Positions 1 through 9,646 of a stretch of 27,840 nucleotides of DNA are shown here, piece after piece (the first letter of the stretch is position 1; the number at the start of each line of letters is the position of its first letter). Source of the stretch: Gonapodya prolifera JEL478 (taxonomy: Eukaryota > Monoblepharomycota > Monoblepharidomycetes > Monoblepharidales > Gonapodyaceae); assembly GCA_001574975.1 (NCBI GenBank), contig KQ965849.1, positions 88,840 to 116,679 of the forward strand. Direction: 5' to 3'. A program made the translations under genes and the position numbers. The notes beneath the pieces were generated by a model. That model ran no database searches. It saw nothing but the letters and a program-made list of their open reading frames with translations, and had not been told where the DNA came from.

Positions 1-14
1 TGAGTAATACTAAC

Positions 15-922
15 CCTGAATATCCAAATACTCCTCGGCAAACACTTTAGGACCTCTGTCGATCGACTTCCCCGAGCCGTTGAAGATACGACCCAACATG
101 TCTTCGGAGACAGCAATTTTGAGGGTGTCCCCAGTGAACTCCACACGAGTGGCTTTGACATCTACACCGGCAGTACCCTCAAAAACCTGGGAAGCGCCGG
201 GGGAAGTCCCACAGACAGATGTTGGTGGGTAGCGACTGGGAAGGAACATATGTTGCTCACTTGAACGACGGCTTTCTTTCCGGATACTTCCAAGACCTGA
301 CCGGAGCGCTTGGAACCGTCAGGAAGGGTTAAGGTCACGATTTCGGCAAAGCGGGGGAACTATAGAAGACGCGAAGGGGGTTCATAAATTCCATGTTGGA
401 GTGTCGAAGCACGGCAACATTGAAGTTTCACCTTGACGTTGTCGAGGATGACGAGCGGACCGTTGACACCAGCAACTGTACGGTAGTCTGTAGAAAGAAC
501 CCGTCAGACTCCACTAATGGGTCGTTGCGCGCCAAAGTAATAGGTCGCCGCCTGCCAAACACCGTTGCCCTCCTCCCTTCGAGTCCCAACCAAGAGGAGT
601 ATCCCTTGAGATGGAATTCGACGTATCTCATTCGATTCCAGTCGCGACTTCCAACTGTCTCCCGCCCGCCCAGGAGGAGCTTCAGTCAACAGCATGTTCT
701 GTCGCAAAACTCGAGGGGAATCGAGTCATCCCAATGGCAAGATATATCATTCTCCTTCCATATCGCCAGAAAATTCATTGGCAGCCCGATTCGTCCGCCC
801 AGTCTCCAGACGCAACCTTGCTATCCGATTCCAGCCAACGCACCTAGACGGGGCTCAACGACGTAGTTCCTGGTAACGGCGGCCGCGTGGATGGCGGCGG
901 CTTCCTTTTCGCTGAGGGCCAT
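15..922 (-). CDS. VMA2: V-type proton ATPase subunit B (V1 non-catalytic nucleotide-binding subunit), 5' part
   Basis: This is the amino-terminal part of the B subunit of the V1 sector, which with subunit A forms the ATP-hydrolysing head that acidifies vacuoles. Four exons join in frame: 844-922, 432-487, 261-359 and 15-186. The last ends at a GTTAGT donor whose intron runs off the window, so the rest of the gene lies outside. The product begins [20 protein letters not shown] and carries the family hallmarks [58 protein letters not shown] and [14 protein letters not shown] in the expected order. The start ATG is the first in frame, and its position relative to the family (about 26 residues before the first junction) is normal. 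The first intron (488-843, 356 nt) is about five times longer than the next two (72 and 74 nt). About 135 of roughly 500 residues are present. Identification is secure; exon junctions are well supported because all phases match. Confidence 0.95.
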
Positions 923-1366
923 AACTTGGTCACGGTTTTGGGTTCGAGGCGCGTTCAAGGGAGACTCAGCCCACTTCATTAGAATGAAACCTTGTCATGA
1001 GACCCTCATGGAAATACACCAACTCACGTTTGAATGAAGACAAGTTGTGAGTCTCCTCGGTTGTCCAACCTGCGGATGTTCCGCTTTGATCCTGTGTGTG
1101 GGTTGTGAACGCATTCTCACTACTTACTTTTGCTTCGATGATGACAAACGCAAGAATCTCAAAAAATGTGTCACGTCATTGGTCAATATCACAGTCATTT
1201 CAGGTTCAAAATAAGAATTGGGCTCTATTTAGAACTCTATTATTGAAAACAGGTATAACAGGCAATACTTCTTCGGAACCAGTGAACATCGTACGTCTTT
1301 CGCAGTCAAGAAAATGAGGTTTAGGTTCGATACTGAACTTGGTAAAACCCGCAACTCACACCCCAC
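923..1366. promoter_or_regulatory. Divergent intergenic region between the V-ATPase B and mitochondrial carrier genes
   Basis: This 444-nt stretch separates two divergently oriented start codons and presumably holds both promoters. I see a TCACGTCA element at 1171-1178, overlapping an ATTGG (inverted CCAAT box) at 1178-1182. These resemble bZIP/CRE-like and HAP-complex sites. No convincing TATA box or gene was found. Regulatory function is inferred only from position and motif. Confidence 0.4.
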
Positions 1367-2686
1367 ATGCACACCAGCGATGATTCCGCAAGCCCGAGCC
1401 GTGATAACGCCGTCCCCGACAACCAGCGGAAAAAACCCACTCGGAGGGACGTCTCTGAGTTCTCCGAAAGGCGGGATGTTCTTTCCCCTGCCCACCATGC
1501 GATTGCGGGCGCGACAGCAGGCGTGGTGTCCCGTTTTGTCGTTGCTCCATTCGATGTCGTCAAGATTCGTCTGCAAACGGAACCCAGCCTCAAGATGGCA
1601 AAGTTGCAGTCGCCAGAAGGGTCCCTTCAGCCTCAACTCTATAGGAGCATGTTTCAGACGGCGTCGAAAATCATTCGCGAGGAAGGATGGGCGGCCCCGT
1701 GGAAGGGAAACTGGGCTGCCGAATGGCTTTATCTTTCTTATGGCGCCGTCCAATTCATGACATTTGGGGTCCTGAAAGAGAATATGCCATCTCTGGTGAG
1801 AGTTGCCACTTATCGATACCCGTCAATCACTTCCTAACGAGATTTTGATACAGAATTCGTCAGTTCTACAACCTATCGGTGTCAATCTTCCACCAGACCT
1901 TCAGACTTTTGTCGCGGGAGCCCTGGCTGGCACCAGTGCAACCCTTGCAACTTATCGTGAGTGACACAGGCTGTTGTCTCTTTCCCTTCCAACATCAACT
2001 TACGACATGCCCATAAGCCCTCGACCTTCTACGAACGCGTTTTGCCCTGCAGGGCTCCGACATGGTCTACCCCTCTCTCACAGGTGCCATTTGTACCATC
2101 CTTCAGGAAGAAGGCATCCGTGGATTCTATAGAGGAGTAGCCCCTAGCGTCGTGCAGATTATACCTTATATGGGCTGCATGTTCGAAGTGCATGCCAGAG
2201 TGGGAGGTTGGATTCGCGCGACAAGGAGGAACGTTGATAATTTGGATGGCGACTCGAGGAACGCCACAGCGTGGCAAGTGCCATGGAGCCGAACGTGGGA
2301 CGATCTCGTATCGGGAGCTATTGCGGGCGCCATATCGAAGATCGCCGTCATGCCAGTGAGTAGTATTCTTCCATGTCCTCCATGGTATAAAGTGCCAACA
2401 ATCTGGCCCGTTCCACCAGCTGGACACAACACGAAAACGTCTTCAACTCCAATTCCCTCACCGCCTCCGCCTTGCTCACTCTTCAGTCCCGTCCTACCCT
2501 TCCAGATTCCTCCCGGCCATTCTTCAGATCCTTCGCGACGAAGGCGTCAGGGGGCTCTACAGGGGCACCGTGCCAGGGATTGTCAAAGCCGCACCAGGAT
2601 CAGCAGTCACTTTCGCAGTTGTGGGATGGGTGGAAGGATGGTTGAGAGGGTTACTTGCCGGGCGAAGAGACGATATTGACGAATGA
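1367..2686 (+). CDS. TPC1: Mitochondrial carrier family protein, thiamine pyrophosphate carrier type
   Basis: This is an inner-membrane solute carrier of the SLC25 family. Exons 1367-1795, 1854-1956, 2018-2355 and 2420-2686 join in frame to give 378 residues, somewhat longer than the usual 300-330 because of a polar N-terminal extension of about 40 residues. The three repeats each have the carrier signature: PFDVVKIRLQ (from residue 61), PLDLLRTRFALQG (from 178) and PLDTTRKRLQLQ (from 290). Each signature is followed by a conserved turn such as GWAAPWKGN, GIRGFYRGV or GVRGLYRGT. The phrase WKGNWAAEWLYLSYGAVQF matches TPC1/SLC25A19 proteins best, so thiamine pyrophosphate import is the likely role, but substrate is inferred from similarity. 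Intron 1 has a clear CTAAC branch site. Introns 2 and 3 interrupt or abut the second and third signatures. The gene is intact. Confidence 0.88.
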
Positions 2687-3141
2687 TCATTCTTGAAGTA
2701 CAGTCACGTCAACAAAGCATTGAGAAGAAAACTGTATTTCGCAGGAGTGCACTGGGTAATCACGGAGGCAATGGAAGAATGTGTTTATGTAAGGTTACAC
2801 GTCGAACTCTTGCGATATTTATAATATGAGTACGGCTGCCAGCCCCGAGCACTGCAAACGCCTTCTGTAGTACACGTAGTCGAAGCTATAACAAACCTGA
2901 GCCAGCATGCTTGTCTTGAGTAGGTGTTCGTTCGCTTATACATAGACGGAGAGCTGGCGTGATTTGGACAGAGAAAACTTTGACATTGCAAATTCTCACA
3001 ACGGAAGTAATTGCGACAACACCGCGTTCCCCATTTAAAGCATCATACGACGGAAAATTTCGTAAGGCAAAGTTTCCCCACTAATTATTGCTTCGACAAG
3101 CGTCCCAGTCAAACCTCCCAACACATTATGAAACGTCCCCT
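2687..3141. other. Convergent intergenic region, no gene seen
   Basis: This stretch lies between the 3' ends of the carrier gene (+) and the small acidic protein gene (-). Short open frames on both strands have no splice-compatible context and no recognisable motif. It most likely holds the two 3' untranslated regions; I see no clear AATAAA signal. Confidence 0.4.
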
Positions 3142-3759
3142 TCAAGCAGCAGTTTTCGGAACTTCTCCATTGTCCTTCCTATCGTCAGTCTCTTCTTCTT
3201 CGTCATCCTCTTCAATCCCGACCATATCCTTAGCCTGCTTCAGGAAGTTGCCAACGGCTACTTTTGCGATATCAACGAGGCCTGTATGAAAGATATATAT
3301 TGAGTGATTTGTTGAAAGAAACGAATACGAAGAATGCTTGGTGTCAGGGTTCAGGATCGGCGACTCTCGGGACCAGCAGGAGAACGAATTCCACTGTGAC
3401 TCAATGACCCACGGCCCTTGACATTCCACGAAAGCAAGCGTGTCACAGATATAGCGACCGAATGGCTAAGTCCGTTTGCAGGGGGATTCGGGTAGATTGG
3501 AGCATTCCACATCCATTATATTCACATGACAATTGAAGCTCCGGCGCCAGCGATGAGACATCACACCTCCACTACACTTCCTGGTCCACAAAGGTCCGTC
3601 GTGCCAACACGAAATGCCCTCCCCCAACCTGAATCACTCACTGCTCGGACCTGACAGACTCGCCCTTCGAGGAAGTCCCTGTTTGGTAGCATCTTCCTGC
3701 TCGGCTTGTTCCTTGGAGGGCACTTCAGCGGGGGGCGCTGGTTGAGTCGGCGCGGACAT
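3142..3759 (-). CDS. Small acidic hypothetical protein (85 residues)
   Basis: I do not recognise this protein. Exon 1 (3642-3759) starts at ATG and encodes a proline/glutamate-rich segment beginning MSAPTQPAPPAEVPSKEQAE and reaching the basic/serine motif PRRASLSGPS. It ends at a consensus GTGAGT donor in phase 1. Exon 2 (3142-3281) follows a TTTCATACAG acceptor in the matching phase and encodes LVDIAKVAVGNFLKQAKDMV, a plausible amphipathic helix, and then a run of Asp/Glu (residues about 62-73) ending VPKTAA. The RRASLS motif resembles a basophilic-kinase phosphorylation site. The intervening intron is 360 nt, long for this locus, so a small internal exon may have been missed. The start codon is only about 105 bp from the divergent transcription factor gene. 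No homologue is known to me. Support rests on matching phases and splice sites. Confidence 0.5.
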
Positions 3760-3864
3760 TCGATTGCGATAAAATGAGGGGAGATGGTTTTTATGGTTGA
3801 CGGTTGAAAGGGTTTCCAATAATCTTCAACAAACCCTTTGCTGTGCCACATTTCAAAAATACCA
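3760..3864. promoter_or_regulatory. Very short divergent promoter region
   Basis: Only about 105 bp separate the start codon of the small acidic protein gene (-) from the preferred start of the transcription factor gene (+). If both starts are right, the two genes must share a compact bidirectional promoter or have overlapping 5' untranslated regions. No strong motif stands out. Confidence 0.3.
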
Positions 3865-6645
3865 ATGCCTTCACAAGCTCGCGAGCGCAGGCAAAAGCGT
3901 GATGGAGAACCGAAACGGCCTCCAAGGTGAGGAAGAGGTCTTCATCGATGGTTTGTCCCACTCGATCGAATCTTACGAAACGTGCACGTCGGCAAGAATG
4001 ACCGACAGGATAGCGATGCTGGAGGCAGCGTTGGGAGTACCACAGCCTCCAAAGTCGAAAGTCTCGAAAGAAAGAGGAGTCAGGAAGGAGTCCCGAACGA
4101 AAGCGGACGATGGTGCCCATTTTACTATGCATTCACAACTCAACAGCAGCACCACCGTTCACGACAGCACGCTCGGTTATTCAAGTAACACCCTCGATGA
4201 AAGTGGATTGTTCGAATCACTTTTCGCCTCCCAACGTTTGCTTACAACCTCTGACCACTTCTTGGTAACTTCTCCGGGGTGGACGTCCAGCAGTTCAGAA
4301 TCAGGTGACAGTTCTACTGGCTCATATCAGATGTCGAACCCGTCGGCAATGGTCCCTGTCATGTCGCTGGCGCCTAATGACAGTACTATGGAATCATATG
4401 AGCTGATGTCGAACCCGTCGGCAGTGGTCCCCTTAATGCCGCTGACGCCTAATCCGGCTGCCACTGAGATCTCCGTCTTTGATGGTCTTCCTCCATTGCC
4501 AGATTTTGAGGATTGCAACCTTCTGCTGCAAACCTATTTCAAACGTTTTGCATCTCGATTTTCCTTCATGCACCCCCAAAACTTCAACGCTGACGCAAAG
4601 AGCTTGAATGTTCCGCTAATTTTGAGGTAGTTACAGGTGAATATTGCTCTCCTTTGTCCGACGAGCTAAAAAATCTCGGTCCAGCATGATGACCGTCGGC
4701 TGCTTCTACCACGACGACGACATCTTCCGTAAAATGCACCAGAAGTCCCTCTCCTTATATATGACCCGACTGCTTCCCGCTGCCAGTTCTCAATCAACCA
4801 CCACCATTGATCACGTTCAGACGCTTCTGCACATTGCTATCTCCTTTAGCCAAGGGTTTCGCAAGGATTTGTTTGTCGCGGCCATGGCGGAGTGTGCCGC
4901 GAGTTTGCGAGTTCTTAAGCAGAACGACCCAGCCATGCAGGAGAGGGTGAATGGCGCGCGGCTACAAACTCTGGGTGACTGGATCGCTGAAGAGGAGGTG
5001 CGACGGACTGCATGGCATGCAGCGTGGCTTGATCGTATTATTACAGAGCGCTCTAAGGGAAAACGGAAAGTGGGGGCGATTGAGGCCATTGGAATCATTC
5101 CTCTGTGAGCTGATGTGCTTCACCACCACGAAGTGAGCTTTTTTTCTTACATATTTTGTGCTGCATGTCTCAGTCCCACCGATGAGGAACTTTGGCGCCT
5201 CACACAAGCTGATACTGTCGAGGTCACCTCGTCCCTGTCCGCAACATATATCCCTGGGACAGCTACGATTCACAATTTCTTTAACCCAATTGCATGGCAA
5301 CCGGACGATGCCTTGCAGGCGCCGTTAGGCTATGGATCCTTCTCGATGGCTCTCTATGTTTACTGCTACACGAAAGTGAACGAATACGTGAGTACCTGAT
5401 TTATGATCACGAGCGCCATGTCACTTTATGTTGTAAGTTTCTTTTCAATGACCCCAGAGACGGTTCTGCGTCGCGAACAGCATTTTCACCTTGTCAACGA
5501 ACCCACCCAGTCTTGCTCTTATCGATTCTCAAATTATGAAGTCCACCTCTGAACCCCTCACACACGCCCGCGTCCTGGCGGACCATATCACTCTCGCACT
5601 AACGACTTGGCTTGCGCGTCTGCACGCTTCCGTGGGGGCGTACCCACCACCTGTTCACTTCACATTGGAATCCTGTTTTATGACCCCTCCACCCGGCGCC
5701 GCTGCTGTCCACCCTCTCATCGTTCAGTCTCCATGGGCGCACACGATTTTTGTACAGTACCACCTCCTGTGGGCCTTCTGGATGTCCCCCATCCCTATGG
5801 ACGCAGCATTTCAAGCCGCGCTCAAGCCCGGTAATGGCATCCGACCAACGGTACCGGGGTTCGTGCGCGTCCTTCGTGACATTTTGTTGTACGAAAGCGG
5901 GCCCGGGGGCGTAGCTTCGCCCAACATTGCCGCGTGGATTTGCGGCCCAGAATTCACGACCTGCATAGCGCACTCGGAGCTCGCATTGGATGTGTTCAGA
6001 GCGCAGGTTGCGGTGCATCCATTGGACCAAGTTTTTGATTACGTGGCGGGAGGGTGGGATTTGAGTCGTGAGTTTTGTTTTCGCATCAAGTGGCCAATAT
6101 CATGTCAATATGATGTGCTCTCACAGCGGCTATGGCGATGTTGCCATTCTATGTAACCATCAAGGAGTTGCTGCGAGGGAAATCTTTTGCCTCCGTGGAA
6201 CCGGGAAGGGAGGGTAGAAACCTCGCGTCGCCAATGTCACTCGACGAAATCAGCAACGGTGAACTGGCCGCTCACGACAATAACCTCCAAGCTTTCATTG
6301 AGCGTACTGGAAAATACGTGAATAGCATGGTTAGGTTGGTGTCAGAGCTCGACAGGAAGTGGAGTAAAGCCGCAGGTGAGCTTCGTGAAGTTTCAGCCGG
6401 CAAACACACAACAGAGATTCACCACGCGACACCAAGCCCACATCCGCCTTATGCATCGCCTTTTTACGGCGGTATTAAATTCGTCGACGATCGATGAGCT
6501 CGAGCAACGATGGGGGCTCATTCTCGACCACGCCGGAACCCGCTGGCGTATGCTTGCGTCGGAGGTGGAAGAACCGACATTGGAATTGCCGTTTGCGAAG
6601 GGAGCTGAGGGGGTGGATGAGTTGATGCCCAAATGCTTGGAGTAG
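3865..6645 (+). CDS. Fungal-specific transcription factor domain protein, apparently without a Zn2Cys6 cluster
   Basis: This is a likely nuclear regulator with the fungal transcription factor middle-homology region. The preferred model has exons 3865-3926, 3997-4626, 4685-5104, 5174-5387, 5458-6067, 6127-6375 and 6437-6645, about 797 residues. The basic N-terminus (RERRQKRDGEPKRPPR) leads directly into MTDRIAMLEAALGVP, which looks like the linker helix normally found after a zinc cluster. The cluster itself is absent in all frames upstream. The middle domain begins near residue 196 (LLQTYFKRFASRFSFMHP), continues with PLILSMMTVGCFYHDDDIF, and contains the signature WIAEEEVRRTAWHAAWLDR near residue 330. 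All later exon phases agree. The first intron is less certain: reading through it from ATG 3902 is also open and gives a different N-terminus (MENRNGLQGEEE). Residues encoded by 4322-4455 form a two-copy repeat. A broken paralogue lies at 14165-16117. The target genes are unknown. Confidence 0.75.
4322..4455 (+). repeat. Two-copy tandem repeat, about 72 nt, inside the transcription factor coding sequence
   Basis: Copy one starts at 4322 and copy two at 4394. Both encode nearly the same peptide: SYQMSNPSAMVPVMSLAPN and SYELMSNPSAVVPLMPLTPN. The second copy has one extra codon. The frame is kept, so the duplication extends a Ser/Pro-rich linker between the putative coiled coil and the middle-homology domain. 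It looks like a recent in-frame duplication and may vary between strains. Confidence 0.8.
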
Positions 6646-6782
6646 AGGCGGAGTTGGATTGGGCGCCGCTTTCTCGTCAATTAATTCGCTCGACGGGGAG
6701 TCAATTCTTGTACCATATTCACTGTACATTTTGCATTTTAGAATTATCAGATCGGTTTATATTTGGCATTTGAATATTATCA

Positions 6783-7834
6783 TCACACAACCTCCTTCTC
6801 CATATCACGCACGGCAGCCTCCCAACCTTTCCGTTCGAGCACCAACATGACCCTCCCAACCCCATTACCGTCACCCGCGTCGCTAGATCCAGCAGCGACT
6901 CGGCGCGGCTTTCGGATTGCAACGTTGAGAAGAGCATTCTTGGCCAGGGTGTCGTCTTCGGGGTGGAAGAATAGTGGTGTCTGGCTCGTAGTGTGTGACG
7001 AGCCAGATGGTCTAGTCGTGGCCGAAATGTTCACACCAGCTTCATCCCCATCGGCGTCCTCGGCGGGTTCCTCCAAGTAAGTCCTGCAGATGTACACAGC
7101 GTAACCGAAATCGTACTCCTTTTCACCTACAGACACGGCGTGCGCACAGTCCGCAAGAAGCGATTTGTGCATGGGCGGAGCGATTTCCGGAGGCATGTTG
7201 ACGAGGCGGGACGAGAAGAGGAAAGCGACCGTTTGGCGTTTGTTGGAGCGAGGTGCGATGCCGTTACCAGCTTCGAGAAGCTGTGCAAGCTTGCCGGACT
7301 TGTCCTTCCCGGTTATGTAGCTTCGCAGATGGGCCAGCGTGGGGTGCGTCTTGGCCTTATCTTTCGCCCAATCCTCCTCCCAAAAGCAGTCGTGGAGCCC
7401 AACGGCTGTGACGATCGCGTACGGGTCCGGGTCTTCCTCGCCCTCCACCTTCACGACACATCCGATCCCGTTCCGTTCTAGGACGTGATCAGCGAGGTCC
7501 GAGAAGAATGTCTGTGGGGCGTTTGATTCGAAGTCTGGCGTGGCAAGGAGTTGGCGGAACAGGGTTTTAAGGCCGTGGAAGTCGCTGGTGGAAGGCGATT
7601 CGAAGGAGAATGAGACGTCGAGGTTGGATTACGTGTCGTGAAGTATGTTAATCTTCTTTAAGAATTTGATAGTGCAAACGATCAACGGCATACCGTTTCA
7701 CTTCCATCATCGCTTGATGTATCGTCACTGCCGCTTTCCGATTCCTCCTCAGACTCTTCCTCCTCCTCCGTTTTCTTGTGCTTCTCCTTCTCCGGATGCT
7801 CCGTTTTCTGTCGCTTGTTCGCTGGGGTCGGCAT
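6783..7834 (-). CDS. BCP1: BCP1/BCCIP family protein (ribosomal protein chaperone and nuclear export factor)
   Basis: In yeast, Bcp1 is a nuclear protein that chaperones ribosomal protein uL14 (Rpl23) and supports nuclear export of Mss4. Exon 1 (7694-7834) encodes a basic then acidic/serine-rich N-terminus starting MPTPANKRQKTEHPEKEKHK, ending at a GTATGC donor. Exon 2 (6783-7628) carries the conserved core: FHGLKTLFRQLL, FFSDLADHVLERNGIGCVVK, the DPDPYAIVTAV segment, and SSRLVNMPPEIAPPMHKSLL (ending near residue 205), the family's most diagnostic stretch, followed by YDFGYAVYICRTYLEEP. The model gives 328 residues, slightly longer than yeast Bcp1. One defect is visible: the expected acceptor reads GTAA instead of GTAG at 7629-7632, and TAA would be an in-frame stop if the intron were retained. 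This could be a sequencing error, a strain mutation or an unusual acceptor. The gene converges on the transcription factor gene 137 bp away. Confidence 0.82.
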
Positions 7835-8097
7835 TGAGAGAAACTGCAATTATGGTCGGACCGAAGCCCTTTTTTTTTACTCGTGCATGGATCAGTATTC
7901 CCTCACTTATGATAACAAAGACTGGGAGCTTATCGAAATTCGAAAGAAATTTTGAGCAACTGTCGCATACAAAGCCGCAGGTTTACTCAAACGTTCATGT
8001 TCAGCAAAAATATGTCCCCCTAGGACGCTCTAATTATCTCTCACGCTTGACTCTTCCAAAACCGGGGTACTTGCAATTCCAGACTATTTCACAATGG

Positions 8098-8194
8098 CTT
8101 GCTCAGCTCACTTCACGAGAGATGCAACTGTCATAAATGGGACTCAGGGTGAGCTCGAGGAACAGTCACAGCACTCGAAAGTGAGCTGAGCAGA
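8098..8194. repeat. Inverted-repeat (hairpin) element, copy 1
   Basis: The arms TGCTCAGCTCACTT (8100-8113) and AAGTGAGCTGAGCA (8179-8192) are perfect 14-bp reverse complements. The interior also shows partial complementarity. The element spans about 95 bp and resembles a small non-autonomous inverted-repeat element (MITE-like) or an extended hairpin. No clear target-site duplication was found. Its left arm shares 18 identical bases (CTCACTTCACGAGAGATG) with copy 2. Confidence 0.6.
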
Positions 8195-8346
8195 AACGGA
8201 TAATTCCTTCTGCCACGCACGCGAAAAAAATCTGGACCAAATCGTATGGCTTACTCAAGCACTGGACCTGAAACCCAGTGACGAACCTCCTTCTCACAAT
8301 TCCCGACATGGCCTAGTTCATTCTGCAGCTGATCGGGTCGAGTGTT

Positions 8347-8455
8347 CTTGCTACTCAACTCACTTCACGAGAGATGTGACTACCTGGGTTACAATCCCTG
8401 TTGAGGGTGCGTTTGGCGGTCACAAGGACTCGTAGGTCAGTTGAGGTGATTCAAG
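8347..8455. repeat. Inverted-repeat (hairpin) element, copy 2, degenerate
   Basis: The left arm (8347-8371) is imperfectly complementary to the right arm (8429-8455), and an internal GTGAC/GTCAC pair extends the stem. The left arm shares CTCACTTCACGAGAGATG with copy 1, about 250 bp upstream and in the same orientation. This supports a common origin rather than chance. Confidence 0.5.
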
Positions 8456-9646
8456 TCGGGTCCGTCGCGATGAGAATCAAGCGAAAATATGATGAGCTAA
8501 AATTGTTCGATGGAGCGACTAGCCGGGACTGTGTAAAAGACGAGGTGGGGTGGCTTGTCAGTTAATGGACAAGAGAGCCAGCGGTTGCATCCATAACTCA
8601 CATCACCGTAGTCATGGGCTCCGGGCCGAAAAGGCCACCAAGGAGATGGGAAAACAAAGGGGCACGTGAATACACTGGGTTCGAGAGGGAGGACCGTTGT
8701 TAGGTGCAGAAGGGCGTCGGCGTTCGTCGATTCGATTGCTCGGTCTTGGTGGACTCTGTTTCCATGGAATCCACCCAAACAACTCGCTGTTTCGACTCGC
8801 GTACGTCAAACATTGAAGGCACCAAACGTGAATGAAAAGTCTGCCGGCGAGGAATGCGACCCAATCATGTGAAGGGAGTAATCCTCGACATGTAGTGGGT
8901 CAACGGCCCGCTCCCGTCTGTAGCGACATCTCGGGAACTGTGCTTGGAACCATATGCCTTCTCCGCACTTAAATGCCAACGTCCGTCTCGAAGGGGCTCG
9001 TCGCGTGGCGCCCTGGTGCGAGCATATTTTCCAGGAGGGGCACGGCAGGACACGACACGGAAACGCATGCAGCTGCGACGCCTCGTGGAGTGCGCGCGGA
9101 GTCAAGAAAGTTGCGTTTTCTCTCCTTGTGTTCAGGTGCGGTCCCAGAGTGGTGCCATTGGGTTGGAATATTCCGGAATCCAGACCCATCTGAAAAATCT
9201 ACCGGATCAGCAGGTGCACCTGTTACTGCACAACGACCGCACCACCACCTTGTTGTCTCCTAACTACTGCGACGTAAGCGTCTGCTGTACACGGGTCGTT
9301 TCGAATGTTGGAACTCCAAAGAGTTGTAAATCGCGATGAAAACGAGGTGAGAATTTACCTCTCGCGTCGAAGTCTGCACTTTTCACAAAAGACGGCCCCG
9401 GTTCCAGGGAAATACATGCCATGGTACACCTGAGAATAGCCACAAGGATCAGCGGACGTTTCCTTGGGTACAGACAGGTACGAAGAGGGGAGATGACGGA
9501 GACCCAAGAAAAAAAAAAGAGGAAATCCATTTCACAATTGTTTTAAGTGTTTGTCGATGCCCACGTCACGACATTAACCCATGAATGTTGGTTGAGAATG
9601 CAAATCAGGCTGTGTTGTGTCGAATAACTGCCGACCACAGCGTCCT

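Larger units (their letters stand above)
7835..9646. other. Gene-poor 1.8-kb interval
   Basis: No recognisable gene is seen here. Open frames on both strands are short, lack conserved motifs, and do not link through consensus splice sites. The interval contains two related hairpin-forming repeats (8098-8194 and 8347-8455), and it must include the promoters of the divergent BCP1 and mannosyltransferase genes. A small unrecognised gene or non-coding RNA cannot be excluded. A short open stretch (minus strand, about 9264-9530) begins with a hydrophobic segment but has no support beyond that. Confidence 0.4.

Noticed and set aside
393-866. 157-residue open frame on the plus strand
   Set aside because: It lies antisense to exons 1-2 of the V-ATPase B gene and across its first intron. 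It has no recognisable motif, while the minus strand gives a clear, conserved spliced protein.
1229-1753. 174-residue open frame on the minus strand
   Set aside because: It is antisense to the first exon of the mitochondrial carrier, which carries the true family signature. It also begins and ends at no supported signals.
8376-8412. tRNA-like GGGTTACAATCCC segment
   Set aside because: The T-arm-like hairpin has no matching acceptor stem, D arm or anticodon arm at the right spacing.
8806-9339. Overlapping open frames of about 100-130 residues on both strands
   Set aside because: No conserved motif, biased start or splice link was found. Similar lengths on both strands suggest chance.
9264-9530. 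Minus-strand frame starting MDFLFFFSWVSVISPL, like a signal peptide
   Set aside because: The hydrophobic start comes from a long A run on the plus strand. The rest has no motif and no supported continuation.
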